A stretch of 64,000 nt of DNA from Akkermansia massiliensis. Its GTDB lineage: Bacteria > Verrucomicrobiota > Verrucomicrobiia > Verrucomicrobiales > Akkermansiaceae. The notes beneath the pieces are model-generated. The model did not search any database, was not told where the DNA came from, and saw only the letters and a program-made list of their open reading frames with translations. The position numbers and the translations under genes were made by a program. The stretch is taken from NCBI RefSeq assembly GCF_023516715.1, contig NZ_JAMGSI010000002.1:186001-250000 (forward strand), written 5' to 3'. Below, piece after piece: positions 1 through 10,047 of the stretch (position 1 is its first letter; every line of letters starts with the position of its first letter).

Positions 1-121
1 GGCGGGAAAACGGACGGAATATATTCAGACGCACAGGATTAACAATCCTGTACATAGAAATTCAGCAGGGAAAAGGCACCCATTTCCACTTTTCTTTAAA
101 TTAATCTGAATATAACAAATC

Positions 122-3100
122 ATGAATCTTCGTTTACCCCTCCCGCTGCGCCGGGCTCTGCTGGCAGCCATGTGCGTCCTTGGAAGCCAGGCCTTCGCCG
201 CCGAATATACAGCTTCCACCCTGGAAGAATTCCAGGCCGCCTGGAACCAGATGGCCAATGGAGACACGCTGAACATTACCGGCTCCATCGATTTTGAAGG
301 AATAGAATTGAGCGCATTGCCCGCAGACGCTGCCATCGTCCTCAAATCAGACGGGCATGGAAAAATCTCCAACTTCAACTACAAGGACATGTCCGCCGTG
401 GAGATGCAGGATCTAAATGTGGACGGTGAAGGAACCGTCCGCGTGGGCAGCATGACGGAAGGAATGCTCAGCGGGCGGAGCGACGCCGGAAACACCCTTT
501 CCATAGAAGACGGCTCCACCCTGGACGGCACATGGCTTGTCCTGGAAAACAACAAGCTGGTGGCGGGAGACGGAGCCATTCTCAACCGGAACGACGTCGT
601 CACCAGCCACGCCACCTCCATAGAAACCAGACTGGACCCAGAAACAGGGGCCTTTATCTCCACGGTGGTCACTATCACACCGGGAGAAATTGCCATGGAG
701 CTGGGAAAAGACGTCCAAATCAATGAAATGGATTTATCCATGAATGACGGAGTCCGCGGCCAAATTGTCTCCCATGGAGATATTGCCCTGGCTGATTCCA
801 CCCTCGTCTCCACAGGCGCCGTCAACACCACGTCCGTTTACGAAAACGAAGAGTCCGGCACTCTGATCGGCCAGTCGGAATCCGTGGGCGCCCGCGGAGG
901 AATTGACTTCAGCGCGGGAGCCGTGACGATGACGGATACCGATCTGAGCACCGCAGGCGATGGAGACCGGTTCACGGGCGGCGAAATACTGCTGGGAAAC
1001 AACAGCATCCTGAAAGCCACGGACCGGGCGGAAATTACGACGGGAGCCCTCGTCCTTTCCCATGGCATTACCAGAAAAGATGAAGACGGGGCCTACCTGC
1101 CGGGAACCAGCACGGAAGAATCCATGGGGCTGTATGGCGACATCGCCATCGGCAGCGGCAGCTCCATTGAAAATTATGACATGGACGCGAAAGGCTCCAT
1201 CTTCATCGGAGAAGGGGCAAAGCTGGCATCCGTCACGCTGGATGCCGTATCCGTGGAACTGAATTCCTTCTCCATGGCTGAAGGGGAAGACGGAACCCGT
1301 ACCGTCCGCATAACCACCGCAGTAGGAGACCAGGCCACCGTTTCCATCGGGGCCAATTCCACGCTGGACGACGTGGATATCTATGCGGAAGGCGGAGACA
1401 TCTACATCGGCAGCAATACTGAAATCACCGGGGACAACGACCTTTCCGGCAGCCAGATGGCCGATATCTGGGCCGGGGATACGGTGGGAGCCATTGACGA
1501 CGAAGGCGCCTCCTCCCGCGGAACCATCTCCTTTGAAGGAACGCTCAAGCAGAACGCGGACGGCGACTATGTGCTGGCCTCCGGCGAATACACGGAAGGA
1601 ACTTATGGCGGGAACGTAGTCATTGGCGACAACGCTACGCTGACCATGACCACCGTAGCCGCGGAAAACACCATCATACTAGGGGACAACGTGACCTATC
1701 AGGGAACGGAAGAAGCGTCCGTCTACCACATGAGCGCCTTCAGCGATGCGGATAACAGCCTCGTCCACGCCAGCATCATTGACACGGATGAAAACGGAGA
1801 CATCCTCAACGGAACCGTTACCGTTACGGAACGTGAAAACAAAATCACCACGGGCCGCAGCAACACGTTCATGAACAGCAAGGCCCCGGGCAGGTCCGCC
1901 GCCATGGATATTTCCAGAGGGGGCGCCCTCTACGCGCACGGAGACATTCTCATTGGAGAAAACAACCGCTTCATCGGCAATACGGCCGCCGGGTCCGGCG
2001 GAGCCGTCTTCGCCCAGAACAACATTGCCGAGGCCATCACCTATGAAAACGGGGAACGCACCTCCAAACTGACCACGGAAGTGCTGGATATCACGGTAGG
2101 GAACGGTTCCGTCTTCTCCGGCAACACGGCCGGGGCCAACGGCGGAGCCATCGCCTCCGAGCTGACGACCAATCTTGCAATGCAGGAGGGCGATAATGTG
2201 GACGACTTATTTGAAAATGAAGGCGCCAATATCTGGATAGGCAAAAATGTCACCTTCACGGACAACACCGCCGCCGGACTGGGAGGGGCCATCCATCTGA
2301 TGGAAGACCGTCTTCTTCTGATTGGCTCCGGAGCCTTCTTTGACGGCAATATGGCCGGGGAAGAAGCCAACGACATTTTCGCCGAAGACGGCTCCGTCAT
2401 CCTGGTGGACTCCGCCGCGGACGATGTCACCATCATCAACAGCGGGATTTCCGACGCGGACTACTACTCCCTTGACGGCGGTCCGTGGACGCGCGGTTCC
2501 GCCACGCTGGTGCAGACGGGCAGCGGCGACCTGCTCTACGGCGGCCGGGACACGGAAGACAACGGATTCGGAGGAACATTCATCCAGGATTCCGGAGCCG
2601 GTTCCCTGATCGTGGGCCATCTGGATGACACCATGGTCTTGGAAAGCGCGCAACTGGGCGTTAAAGACCTGACGGACTATGAAATCAACGGAGGAGGAGT
2701 TATTCTGACGGAGGATTCCACCCTGGCCGGCGACACGCTGGAACTCAACGGAAACGCCGTGATTGAAATGGGCGAGGGCTCTTCCCTCCTCCTCAATGGC
2801 ATCACGTTCAACGGCCATTCCTCCATCAAGCTCTGGAATGCCGGTGAAACGGGCGACGGAAGGGACCTCACCCACACCGCAGCCGGAACTTCTTCCGTGG
2901 GCAACATCACCATCACCGGAGCCGATGTCAGCGAACTGCCCCTGTTCAACTCCGCCTTTGTCTCCACTAACGCCGCACTTCATGAAGACGGAACCATCCG
3001 GTTGACGCAGAACATGCACGGAGTAGCCGCCCCCATGCAGGGATATTCCGGAAACGTCTCCGGCGCGGCAGCCGGCATGGAACAGGCCCGGACGGGAGTC

Positions 3101-4189
3101 CGGGACGGTTCAGCCGCACACAGGTTCTTTGAAACCCTCCTGGGAACCTCCAGCGCGGACGCGGCGGCAGCCATGATTCAATCCGTCAGCGGTGAAACCG
3201 TGGTCAACGCGGCGTGGGCCTCCAATGACGCCCTCAAGGGCTTTGCCGCCCTGGGCAGGACGCAGGGAGCCATTTCCGCCGCACAGGGGCTGAACGCTCC
3301 GGCGGCGAAGCCGATCCAGTCCGCAGACGCGAAGGGCTCCCCCATCGCCATGGCGCCGGTGGCCTCAGGCCGCGGCTCCGTATGGGTGGGCGGACTGGGT
3401 TCCTGGACGAACCAGAGCGCACGGAGCGGCATCGACGGCTACAAATACGACGCAGGCGGCTATGCCGTGGGCGCGGACTGCAAGCTCTCCTCCTCCGCCC
3501 TGGCTGGGGTAGCCATCGGCCAGTCCTACGGAACCTTCCAGGACAAGGGAGGGTTGTCCAGCTATGACGCGGACTCCTTCATGGCCATGCTTTACGGCCG
3601 CTACACGCCCGCAGGGGCTTCCAAGCTGGCCCTGGACGGTTATGCCGCCTTCGGCACCACGTCCTTTGACGGAAAGGCCCGCATGGCGGACACCTCCGCC
3701 AGCGGGAAATTTGATTCCGACTCCTTCGGAGCCGCCGTCTATGCCACTTGGACGGAACAGCTCCGCAGCAAACTGGTCATCGCGCCGTTTGCCGGGCTGG
3801 AATTCATGACCGGGAAGACGGACAGCTTCTCCGAACACGGAGACCTGGCCCGGACCTTCAGCGGAGCACGCGCCCAGAACTGGACGCTGCCCGTAGGCGT
3901 CACTCTCTCCCGCACCTATGCGGCAGGCGCCAAAACCACGCTGACGCCCAGCGTGACGGTTGCCGTGGCGCAGGACCTCAGCCGCCTCAACCCCAAGGGA
4001 ACCGTCAGCAGTGAGCTGGGAACCTGGACGGCGCGCGGCGTTAACGTAGGCCGCACCGCCCTGCGCGTCAACGCAGGGGTAAGCGCCGCCTTCGGCAGCA
4101 GATGGGGAGCCCGCATCGGGTACTCCCTGGAAAGCAGGGCCGGGCTGACGGCCCAGGGAATCAACGGCTCCGTCAGTTACTCATTCTAA
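122..4189 (+). CDS. Autotransporter (type V secretion) with Pmp-like passenger repeats
   Basis: A 1355-residue surface protein. Residues 1-26 form a Sec signal peptide (basic MNLRLPLPLRR start, then a hydrophobic run ending AFA). The passenger is rich in Gly, Thr, Ser, Asp and Asn in short irregular repeats, as expected of a beta-helix. Around residues 600-750 it carries repeated FxxN and GGA(V/I/L) motifs (FIGN/GGAV, FSGN/GGAI, FTDN/GGAI), the hallmark pair of chlamydial polymorphic membrane proteins. From about residue 1085 to the C-terminus lies a typical 12-strand autotransporter beta-domain, starting GSVWVGGLGSW and ending with aromatic SYSF. The domain anchors the protein in the outer membrane and exports the passenger. 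Few Cys residues are present, as usual for exported passengers. The start at 122 gives the signal peptide directly. Its ligand and any cleavage of the passenger are unknown. Confidence 0.93.
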   Translation: MNLRLPLPLRRALLAAMCVLGSQAFAAEYTASTLEEFQAAWNQMANGDTLNITGSIDFEGIELSALPADAAIVLKSDGHGKISNFNYKDMSAVEMQDLNVDGEGTVRVGSMTEGMLSGRSDAGNTLSIEDGSTLDGTWLVLENNKLVAGDGAILNRNDVVTSHATSIETRLDPETGAFISTVVTITPGEIAMELGKDVQINEMDLSMNDGVRGQIVSHGDIALADSTLVSTGAVNTTSVYENEESGTLIGQSESVGARGGIDFSAGAVTMTDTDLSTAGDGDRFTGGEILLGNNSILKATDRAEITTGALVLSHGITRKDEDGAYLPGTSTEESMGLYGDIAIGSGSSIENYDMDAKGSIFIGEGAKLASVTLDAVSVELNSFSMAEGEDGTRTVRITTAVGDQATVSIGANSTLDDVDIYAEGGDIYIGSNTEITGDNDLSGSQMADIWAGDTVGAIDDEGASSRGTISFEGTLKQNADGDYVLASGEYTEGTYGGNVVIGDNATLTMTTVAAENTIILGDNVTYQGTEEASVYHMSAFSDADNSLVHASIIDTDENGDILNGTVTVTERENKITTGRSNTFMNSKAPGRSAAMDISRGGALYAHGDILIGENNRFIGNTAAGSGGAVFAQNNIAEAITYENGERTSKLTTEVLDITVGNGSVFSGNTAGANGGAIASELTTNLAMQEGDNVDDLFENEGANIWIGKNVTFTDNTAAGLGGAIHLMEDRLLLIGSGAFFDGNMAGEEANDIFAEDGSVILVDSAADDVTIINSGISDADYYSLDGGPWTRGSATLVQTGSGDLLYGGRDTEDNGFGGTFIQDSGAGSLIVGHLDDTMVLESAQLGVKDLTDYEINGGGVILTEDSTLAGDTLELNGNAVIEMGEGSSLLLNGITFNGHSSIKLWNAGETGDGRDLTHTAAGTSSVGNITITGADVSELPLFNSAFVSTNAALHEDGTIRLTQNMHGVAAPMQGYSGNVSGAAAGMEQARTGVRDGSAAHRFFETLLGTSSADAAAAMIQSVSGETVVNAAWASNDALKGFAALGRTQGAISAAQGLNAPAAKPIQSADAKGSPIAMAPVASGRGSVWVGGLGSWTNQSARSGIDGYKYDAGGYAVGADCKLSSSALAGVAIGQSYGTFQDKGGLSSYDADSFMAMLYGRYTPAGASKLALDGYAAFGTTSFDGKARMADTSASGKFDSDSFGAAVYATWTEQLRSKLVIAPFAGLEFMTGKTDSFSEHGDLARTFSGARAQNWTLPVGVTLSRTYAAGAKTTLTPSVTVAVAQDLSRLNPKGTVSSELGTWTARGVNVGRTALRVNAGVSAAFGSRWGARIGYSLESRAGLTAQGINGSVSYSF

Positions 4190-4258
4190 CGGGCGTTCCT
4201 ATTCCAGTCTCCCCGGTTCCCCACGGGACCGGGGAGGCAATCCTCAACCCTTCTCTTC

Positions 4259-4678
4259 ATGCCTTCTTCAACAATAATCCGCCCCATCCTGACGCTGGGC
4301 TGTGCGGTCCTGCTGGCCTCCTGCGGCGGCAGCTCCGGCAAATCGGACTCCTCCGGAGTCCAGCCCCCGCAAACACTGGAAACAGGCTCCGTCATCAGCA
4401 TGACGGACGGCCATGGAGTCTCCTACAAAATCATCTCCCCCACTACGCTGGAAACGGGGAACGGCCGCTTTTCCGGAACGTACTCCTATGCGCCGGGTCC
4501 GGCTTCCGCCCGGTTCTCCATGACGCTGACTGACGGAGGGGAACATCCCTCCACCATCACCAGCTCCGGAGAAATGACCTTTACTTCCGCAACGGAGGGC
4601 TACTACTCGGCAACCAAATATGAATCCACCGTTCTCTCCCCGGAAGGAATGGGCGGCCCCTTCAAAATCTCCAAATAG
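4259..4678 (+). CDS. Small putative lipoprotein of unknown function
   Basis: A 139-residue exported protein. The N-terminus has a short hydrophobic stretch ending in the lipobox LLAS-Cys (Cys near residue 21), followed by a Gly/Ser-rich linker, so it is predicted to be lipid-anchored. The mature part is Ser/Thr/Gly-rich and probably beta-stranded, with repeated phrases such as LETGS and LETGNG. It follows the autotransporter by 69 bases in the same direction, so co-transcription and an outer-membrane role are possible but unproven. I recognise no family. A hairpin follows at 4713-4743. Confidence 0.75.
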   Translation: MPSSTIIRPILTLGCAVLLASCGGSSGKSDSSGVQPPQTLETGSVISMTDGHGVSYKIISPTTLETGNGRFSGTYSYAPGPASARFSMTLTDGGEHPSTITSSGEMTFTSATEGYYSATKYESTVLSPEGMGGPFKISK

Positions 4679-4712
4679 AAAAATTTCCCGGGAAAGTATG
4701 AATTGTTGATTA

Positions 4713-4743
4713 GGAACCGCTTCCTGTTGAGGGAAGCGGTTCC
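4713..4743 (+). terminator. Hairpin after the small lipoprotein gene
   Basis: A perfect 12-bp stem GGAACCGCTTCC / GGAAGCGGTTCC with a 7-base loop lies 34 bases after the lipoprotein stop codon. Only a short T-run follows, so termination efficiency is uncertain. Confidence 0.6.
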
Positions 4744-4871
4744 GCTTTAACCGGACAGACCTTTTATGGCGGTCGCCTCCGGCATGAATGTACCGGCGTC
4801 CGCTCATTCCTGCCGGGCAGGCTAATCCGGCCATACCGCTTGCCAGCCGCCTGTGAACCGGAGGCAGGCAT

Positions 4872-4902
4872 AAAAAAACCGCTTTCCCACCAGGGAAAGC
4901 GG
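4872..4902 (-). terminator. Rho-independent terminator of ilvD
   Basis: On the minus strand a 10-bp stem (CCGCTTTCCC / GGGAAAGCGG, 4-base loop) is followed by seven T residues, 22 bases beyond the ilvD stop codon. This is a classical intrinsic terminator. Confidence 0.9.
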
Positions 4903-4923
4903 CTGCCATTTAAAAGGGAGCCA

Positions 4924-6600
4924 TTATTCCCCGCGCCGGAGAACGGCGCCATTGCTGGCATTCGTGGCGAGGTGGCGGTAACGGCTCAGCCAGGAGGAGG
5001 AAACCTTGTTGTACGTGGGCTGCCACTCCGCACGGCGGCGTGCAATCTCATCCTCGCTCAAATGGGCGTTCAGCGTACGGTCCGGAATGGAATACTCAAT
5101 AATATCCCCGTTCCGCAACAGGCCGATCAGGCCGCCTTCCGCCGCTTCCGGGGAAATATGGCCGATGCAGGCTCCGTGGGTGGCTCCGGAAAAACGGCCG
5201 TCCGTGATAAGCGCCACTTCCGCGCCAAGGCCCTGCCCCATGATATAGGACGTGGGGGCCAGCATCTCCTGCATGCCGGGGCCGCCCTTGGGTCCCTCAT
5301 TGCGGATGACGACCACATCGCCGGACTTCACCTTCCCGGCAAGGATGCCTTCGCAGGCTTCCTCCTGGGACTCGAAAATCACGGCGGGTCCGCGGAAGCT
5401 CATCATGTCCGGATGCACGCCGGCCTTCTTCACTACGGCGCCTTCCTGGGCCAGGTTGCCGAACAGGATCGCCAGGCCGCCGTCACGGGAATAAGCCTTT
5501 TCCAGCGGATGGATTACCGTTTCATCCGTAATGCCGCATCCTTCAACCGTTTCACCCAGCGTCTTTCCGCTCACGGTCATGGAATCCAGGTGGAGAGCCC
5601 CGGGAATCCTGGCGATCTCATGAATGATGGCGCTCACGCCGCCGGCGCGCAGGACATCCTGCATGTGGAAGCGGGAAGAGGGGGCCACCTTGCAGATATT
5701 CGGGGTGCGTTTGGAAATGTCATTGATGCGCTGGAGGTCATACTCCACGCCGGCTTCCCGGGCGATAGCCAGCGTATGAAGCACGGTATTGGAGCTGCCG
5801 CCCATCGCCATATCGATCGCAAAGGCATTGTCGATGGCGTCACGGTTCACGATGTCGCGCGGCAGGGGACCGTCCGCCTTCGCCATCTCCACGGCGCGGC
5901 GCGCGGTCTGCTTCCAGAACTCCTTGCGTTCCTCGGAAGTAGCCAGCAGGGAACCGTTGCCGGGAAGGGCCAGGCCGATTACCTCGCTCAGGCAATTCAT
6001 GGAATTGGCCGTAAACATGCCGGAACAGGAACCGGCGCCGGGGCAGGCGCGGCATTCCAGGGAATGGAGTTCCTCCGCATTGATTTTGCCTGCCTTGAAG
6101 CGGGCGACGGCCTCAAACACGCTGTTCAGGTCCAGTACGGTGCCGTCCTCCGCCATGCCGGCGGCCATCGGGCCGCCGCTGCAGAAAATAGTGGGAATAT
6201 TGCAGCGCAGGGCGCCCATGATCATGCCGGGAACAATCTTGTCGCAATTCGGAATGCAGATCATGGCGTCAAACGCGTGGGCGCTCAGCATCGTCTCCAC
6301 GCTGTCCGCGATCAACTCACGGCTGGCCAGGGAAAACTTCATGCCGCCGTGGCCCATGGCAATGCCGTCACAAACGCCGGGCAGGTTGAACTCCACGGGA
6401 GTTCCTCCGGCCTTGCGCACTTCCTCCTTGATGAGGGCGGCTACCTTGTTCAGGTGGACATGGCCCGGAATCACCTCATTAAAGGAATTGCAAATGGCAA
6501 TGAAAGGACGGCTTAAATCCTCATCCGTCATCCCCGTGGCACGCATCAGACTGCGGTGCGGCGCACGCTCGAACCCTGCTTTAACTCTATCGCTTCGCAT
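4924..6600 (-). CDS. ilvD: Dihydroxy-acid dehydratase
   Basis: A 558-residue enzyme that dehydrates 2,3-dihydroxy-3-methylbutanoate/pentanoate to the 2-keto acids in valine, leucine and isoleucine synthesis. IlvD/Edd family landmarks are clear: [23 protein letters not shown] (Cys119), GSCSGM (Cys192) and the C-terminal DGRFSG and [11 protein letters not shown] segments. The 73-residue spacing of Cys119 and Cys192, together with PGH where [2Fe-2S] enzymes carry PCN, suggests the oxygen-labile [4Fe-4S] type known from Escherichia coli (inference). The frame is open a further 36 codons upstream, but [20 protein letters not shown] matches the family N-terminus, so the start at 6600 is chosen. It stands alone on the minus strand and diverges from the two-component genes. 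Confidence 0.97.
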   Translation of the reverse strand: MRSDRVKAGFERAPHRSLMRATGMTDEDLSRPFIAICNSFNEVIPGHVHLNKVAALIKEEVRKAGGTPVEFNLPGVCDGIAMGHGGMKFSLASRELIADSVETMLSAHAFDAMICIPNCDKIVPGMIMGALRCNIPTIFCSGGPMAAGMAEDGTVLDLNSVFEAVARFKAGKINAEELHSLECRACPGAGSCSGMFTANSMNCLSEVIGLALPGNGSLLATSEERKEFWKQTARRAVEMAKADGPLPRDIVNRDAIDNAFAIDMAMGGSSNTVLHTLAIAREAGVEYDLQRINDISKRTPNICKVAPSSRFHMQDVLRAGGVSAIIHEIARIPGALHLDSMTVSGKTLGETVEGCGITDETVIHPLEKAYSRDGGLAILFGNLAQEGAVVKKAGVHPDMMSFRGPAVIFESQEEACEGILAGKVKSGDVVVIRNEGPKGGPGMQEMLAPTSYIMGQGLGAEVALITDGRFSGATHGACIGHISPEAAEGGLIGLLRNGDIIEYSIPDRTLNAHLSEDEIARRRAEWQPTYNKVSSSWLSRYRHLATNASNGAVLRRGE

Positions 6601-6816
6601 AACAATATAACTGTTGCGGCACAAGTGTATCACATGACGCAGGGAAGAGAAGTTGAATCTAGGCCAGTCTTGCAAAACGGAAACGCCTCCGTTACAGTCT
6701 GTTTGCATAAGGAAAGACTTTAGCTGTCCGGAACACCCTTCCGGACGGGGAAATGTGAACGAATCGTCACATCTAATATCGGGACACCGCCCCTTCCTTC
6801 ATCGTAAAAAACAGCC

Positions 6817-7521
6817 ATGGCAACCATTCTTATCGCTGAAGACGATCACGCCATCTCAGACCTCGTGGCCTACAACCTGGAACGCGCAGGCCACACGCCC
6901 CTGGCGGCCTATGACGGCCTGACCGCGCTGGAAGTGGCGCGCAGGGACAGGCCGGAACTGATTCTGCTGGACCAGATGATGCCGGGCATGGACGGCCACG
7001 GCGTACTGAGAGAGCTGCGCCGGGACAGCCGCACGCAGAACATTCCCGTCATCTTCCTGACCGCCAAGGCCCAGGCGGAAGACCGCATCCAGGGACTGGA
7101 GCTGGGAGCGGACGACTATGTGACCAAGCCATTCAGCCCCAAGGAACTCGTGCTGCGCGTAGGCAGCGTGCTGAAACGGTGCGAACACACGCCGGGCAGC
7201 GTCATCGCGGAATACGGGCCCTTCACGTTTGACAAAAACGCCCTCAAATTCTACATCGACAAGGAGGAAGTGGACCTGACGGCCACGGAATTCAAGCTCA
7301 TGATCTACATGATTGAACGGGAAGGCCAGACCCTGAACCGCAACGACCTGCTCAGCTGCGTGTGGGGATACAGCCACCAGGCCCAGAGCCGCACGCTGGA
7401 CACGCACATGAAACGGCTGCGCCAGAAACTGGCACCCTATGCGGACTGCATTGAAACCGTCCGCAGCATCGGCTACCGCTTTACCCTGCCGGGGCGGCGT
7501 CCCCCGGAGGAAGAGGTCTAA
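6817..7521 (+). CDS. phoB: PhoB-like OmpR-family response regulator
   Basis: A 234-residue DNA-binding regulator. The receiver domain (residues 1-120) has the acidic pair Glu8-Asp9-Asp10, the phospho-acceptor Asp52 (LLDQMMPGMDG), Thr at LTAKA and Lys104 (TKPFSPKE). The winged-helix domain (about 130-228) ends with RTLDTHMKRLRQKL and SIGYRF, typical of OmpR/PhoB effectors. It sits 12 bases upstream of a membrane histidine kinase with the PAS-HisKA-HATPase plan of PhoR. The pair probably senses phosphate limitation, but no pst or phoU gene is in the window to confirm this, so another stimulus remains possible. Confidence 0.9.
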   Translation: MATILIAEDDHAISDLVAYNLERAGHTPLAAYDGLTALEVARRDRPELILLDQMMPGMDGHGVLRELRRDSRTQNIPVIFLTAKAQAEDRIQGLELGADDYVTKPFSPKELVLRVGSVLKRCEHTPGSVIAEYGPFTFDKNALKFYIDKEEVDLTATEFKLMIYMIEREGQTLNRNDLLSCVWGYSHQAQSRTLDTHMKRLRQKLAPYADCIETVRSIGYRFTLPGRRPPEEEV

Positions 7522-7533
7522 CGCTCCGGTTCC

Positions 7534-8763
7534 ATGTCGGCCATCGACTACATCCTCATCATCCTTGTTCTGGCCTCCCTGTACCTGAACTGGCACCTGG
7601 TCCAGGTATGCCGGTCCGCCATGAAAGCCCGGAAAAAGGCCTTGCGGGACGCCCAACGCCTGCTGAAACGCGGAGAGGAAGCCCAGGAACAGGCCATCGT
7701 GGACAAACGGCGCTTTCTGGAAGCTCTGGGTGAGGCCTTCCTGCTCATCGGTCCCGCCGGGCACATCGTGCTGGCCAATACGCTGGCCAAAGAACTCTTT
7801 CAGGAAGAAAGGCTGGAAGGACGCAAAGTGGGAGCCCTGGTGTGCAACCAGGAACTGCTGGGGCATGTTCAGGAAGCCTTTGACACGGATGGCCCCGTCA
7901 CCAAGGAATTTACGCTGAGCGCCGCCAACTCCCCCGGCGGAGTGCAAAACGGCATCACGGCGTGGCACCTGGACAGCGCCATCACGGACACCCCGATCAA
8001 GGAAAAACGCATCCTGCTGCGCAACGTCACGCAAAACTACCTCACCAACCAGATGCGCCGGGACTTCGTGGCGAACGCCTCCCACGAGCTGCGCACCCCG
8101 CTCACCATCATCGTGGGATATCTGGAAAACCTGATGGAAGACAATCTGATGGAGGAAAGCCCCGGACTGGCGCGCAAATTCATCGGCGTCATGCACCAGA
8201 ACAGCCAGCGGCTCATGAACATCATTGAAGACATGCTCATGATCTCCAAGCTGGAATCAGGCCACAAGGCCATCCTGAAGGAACAATGGTTCCACCTCAC
8301 CTCCTGCGTAGATGATGTCTTCTCCCGCCTGGACTCCATCCGGGAGAAAAAACAGGCCGCCCTGCACATGAACATTCCGCCGGACTGGGAACTCTACGGG
8401 GACCCCTTCTACTGGACGCAGGTTCTGTTCAACCTGGTGGAAAACGCTCTCAAGCAAAACACGGAACCGGGCCTTTCCGTCACTGTGGCCGCGGCCAGAA
8501 CACCGGAAGCCTGCGTGATCACCGTCACGGACACGGGCGTAGGCATCCCCGCGGAAAGCCTTCCCTTCCTCTTTAACCGCTTCTACCGGGTGGAAACCCA
8601 CCACTCCTCGGAAATCAAGGGAACGGGCCTGGGCCTTTCCATCGTCAAACGCGCCGTGGAGGCTCACGACGGCGCCATCACCGTCTCCAGCACTCCCCAC
8701 CGGGAAACCGTCTTCACCATCACCATTCCTCTGAAACGGTTCCGGGAAGAAAAGGAGGCATAA
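7534..8763 (+). CDS. phoR: PhoR-like sensor histidine kinase
   Basis: A 409-residue kinase. One transmembrane helix lies at about residues 4-22, followed by a short charged helix and a PAS-like domain (about 58-165). The HisKA domain holds the phospho-acceptor His184 in FVANASHELRTPL. The ATPase domain shows the N box (NLVENALKQ), the G1 box (DTGVGIP) and the G2 box (GTGLGLSIV). A single N-terminal helix without a large periplasmic loop is the PhoR layout, in which the signal arrives through partner membrane proteins. It is 12 bases after the response regulator gene and surely co-transcribed with it. Assignment to phosphate control is by architecture only. Confidence 0.9.
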   Translation: MSAIDYILIILVLASLYLNWHLVQVCRSAMKARKKALRDAQRLLKRGEEAQEQAIVDKRRFLEALGEAFLLIGPAGHIVLANTLAKELFQEERLEGRKVGALVCNQELLGHVQEAFDTDGPVTKEFTLSAANSPGGVQNGITAWHLDSAITDTPIKEKRILLRNVTQNYLTNQMRRDFVANASHELRTPLTIIVGYLENLMEDNLMEESPGLARKFIGVMHQNSQRLMNIIEDMLMISKLESGHKAILKEQWFHLTSCVDDVFSRLDSIREKKQAALHMNIPPDWELYGDPFYWTQVLFNLVENALKQNTEPGLSVTVAAARTPEACVITVTDTGVGIPAESLPFLFNRFYRVETHHSSEIKGTGLGLSIVKRAVEAHDGAITVSSTPHRETVFTITIPLKRFREEKEA

Positions 8764-8850
8764 GATTCCGATGCGGCACAGCCTGATATGATTGCTGTTG
8801 AATCCGGGAGAAAAAACAGACTCTCCAACCCGGCGGAATTGCTTCACGGT

Positions 8851-9546
8851 TCACGGAATGGGCGCGTGTTGCAGTTCCACTCTTTCTACACCAGGAGACA
8901 ATTGAATTTTCTTTAACTGATGCTTCTTTTCATACTCTTTCATATAATCGGAAACATCAAAATTGACGATTAATTCCTCGTCATCTTTTTTCAAACTCAC
9001 CCTCTCCAAAAACTTCTTATGGAAAATCCAGGTTTCCTTTCGGGTGATTTTATAACCCGGATACTTTTTTTCCAAATATTGCTCTTGCTGTTTCTGTACT
9101 TCTTCACGGGTGACAGCCTTTTTTAATACAATAGGCTTGCGTAAGGAAATCCCTTCCGGGAAATCCATCGGTTTCACGGATTTTAAGAATTTAGAGTTAG
9201 ACTTCTTATTTTGTTTCTTAACTTTATCCATATACTCCGAGATGTTAAAATACAATGAAACTTTTGCGCTTCCTTCCTTCTCCCGGCATTCCAATTCAAG
9301 TACAGTATCTTGTCCTAAAATATAAATCATCGTATCTCCTATCTCATAAGAAGGAAGATGTTGTGATACATAATTCCGGCAATATTCATCAAGTTCTTTT
9401 CTTGATTTAACTCCTTTTACAGAAATGGGATTGGTCATTTCATAACCAATTCCCTCCAGTACAGAAATATTGCTTTCGACGGCATTTGAATCTGCAATGC
9501 CTGCAAAACAAAAAATCCAAGCATTAAATAGCATTAAATATTTCAT
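8851..9546 (-). CDS. Secreted protein with an internal duplication, unknown function
   Basis: A 231-residue protein from a low-GC segment. A signal peptide (MKYLMLFNAWIFCFAGIADSNA) is followed by two copies of a domain of about 85 residues. Each copy has a short P(I/V)xxK strand, a charged helix (SRKELDEYCRNY / TREEVQKQQEQY), a YxI strand (YEIG / YKIT), and ends in SEYMDKVKKQ / SDYMKEYEKKH. The copies are clearly diverged. Lys and Glu are abundant and tryptophan is nearly absent. The gene begins 6 bases after the neighbouring gene on the minus strand, so the two probably form an operon. I recognise no family; the duplication suggests a binding or structural role. Confidence 0.7.
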   Translation of the reverse strand: MKYLMLFNAWIFCFAGIADSNAVESNISVLEGIGYEMTNPISVKGVKSRKELDEYCRNYVSQHLPSYEIGDTMIYILGQDTVLELECREKEGSAKVSLYFNISEYMDKVKKQNKKSNSKFLKSVKPMDFPEGISLRKPIVLKKAVTREEVQKQQEQYLEKKYPGYKITRKETWIFHKKFLERVSLKKDDEELIVNFDVSDYMKEYEKKHQLKKIQLSPGVERVELQHAPIP

Positions 9547-9552
9547 AATTAT

Positions 9553-10047
9553 TTACTGATGTTCTTTACATTGTTCCTTCAATTCTTTTTCCAAGCCACT
9601 AAGAATTTTTCTTTTAGCATTTAAAACGGCCGCTTTAGCACTTCTTACTCCAGCCGTCCCAACTTGATAATAGTCTATACCGTTATCCATCAAGTTATTC
9701 TGTTGTTTCAATTTCCATGCAGTAACAGGTTTATGATGGTGAAGAAATCTGTAAGCGTACACTAAATGGACATTTGCAAAAAATTTCCCATTTGAATTAA
9801 TAAATGCCAACAATGAAATTGTATCCACTCTCACCGAAACGACAGATCCTAATTTTTCTTCCAGTAAATCTTTTGCAGCACTCTCCCAATCAATCTCCAA
9901 TTCATCCTGGGAACCTGCTATGTTGGGAACCTCCGAACCAATAGGAGTGGTAAAAAACATGATACCTACTAATTCCACTCTACAAGGGTTGGTTGCATTC
10001 TTGGCAGGACCTACAGATAACATACTCAATACGAGTAAACTTGCCAC
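9553..10047 (-). CDS. Exported protein of unknown function, signal peptide apparently broken
   Basis: A 164-residue open frame with a GTG start at 10047. The N-terminus VASLLVLSMLSVGPAKNA is the hydrophobic half of a signal peptide without its basic head. In the same frame, 15 bases upstream, is ATG AAA followed by TGA (10062-10054). The ancestral start was therefore probably MK-x-HLVASLL, with codon 3 now a stop codon. Translation from GTG would give a poorly exported or cytoplasmic product. The mature part has an alpha/beta pattern, including SVVSVRVDTISLLAFINSNG and a C-terminal Lys/Glu-rich helix. Its neighbour at 8851-9546 follows after 6 bases. No family is recognised. It may be a recent pseudogene or simply use GTG. 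Confidence 0.6.
   Translation of the reverse strand: MASLLVLSMLSVGPAKNATNPCRVELVGIMFFTTPIGSEVPNIAGSQDELEIDWESAAKDLLEEKLGSVVSVRVDTISLLAFINSNGKFFANVHLVYAYRFLHHHKPVTAWKLKQQNNLMDNGIDYYQVGTAGVRSAKAAVLNAKRKILSGLEKELKEQCKEHQ

Noticed and set aside
4840-6516. Long plus-strand open frame opposite ilvD
   Set aside because: It is an antisense shadow of a highly conserved gene. It has Gly/His/Ala-rich composition, no domain, and the frame exists only because of GC-rich codon bias.
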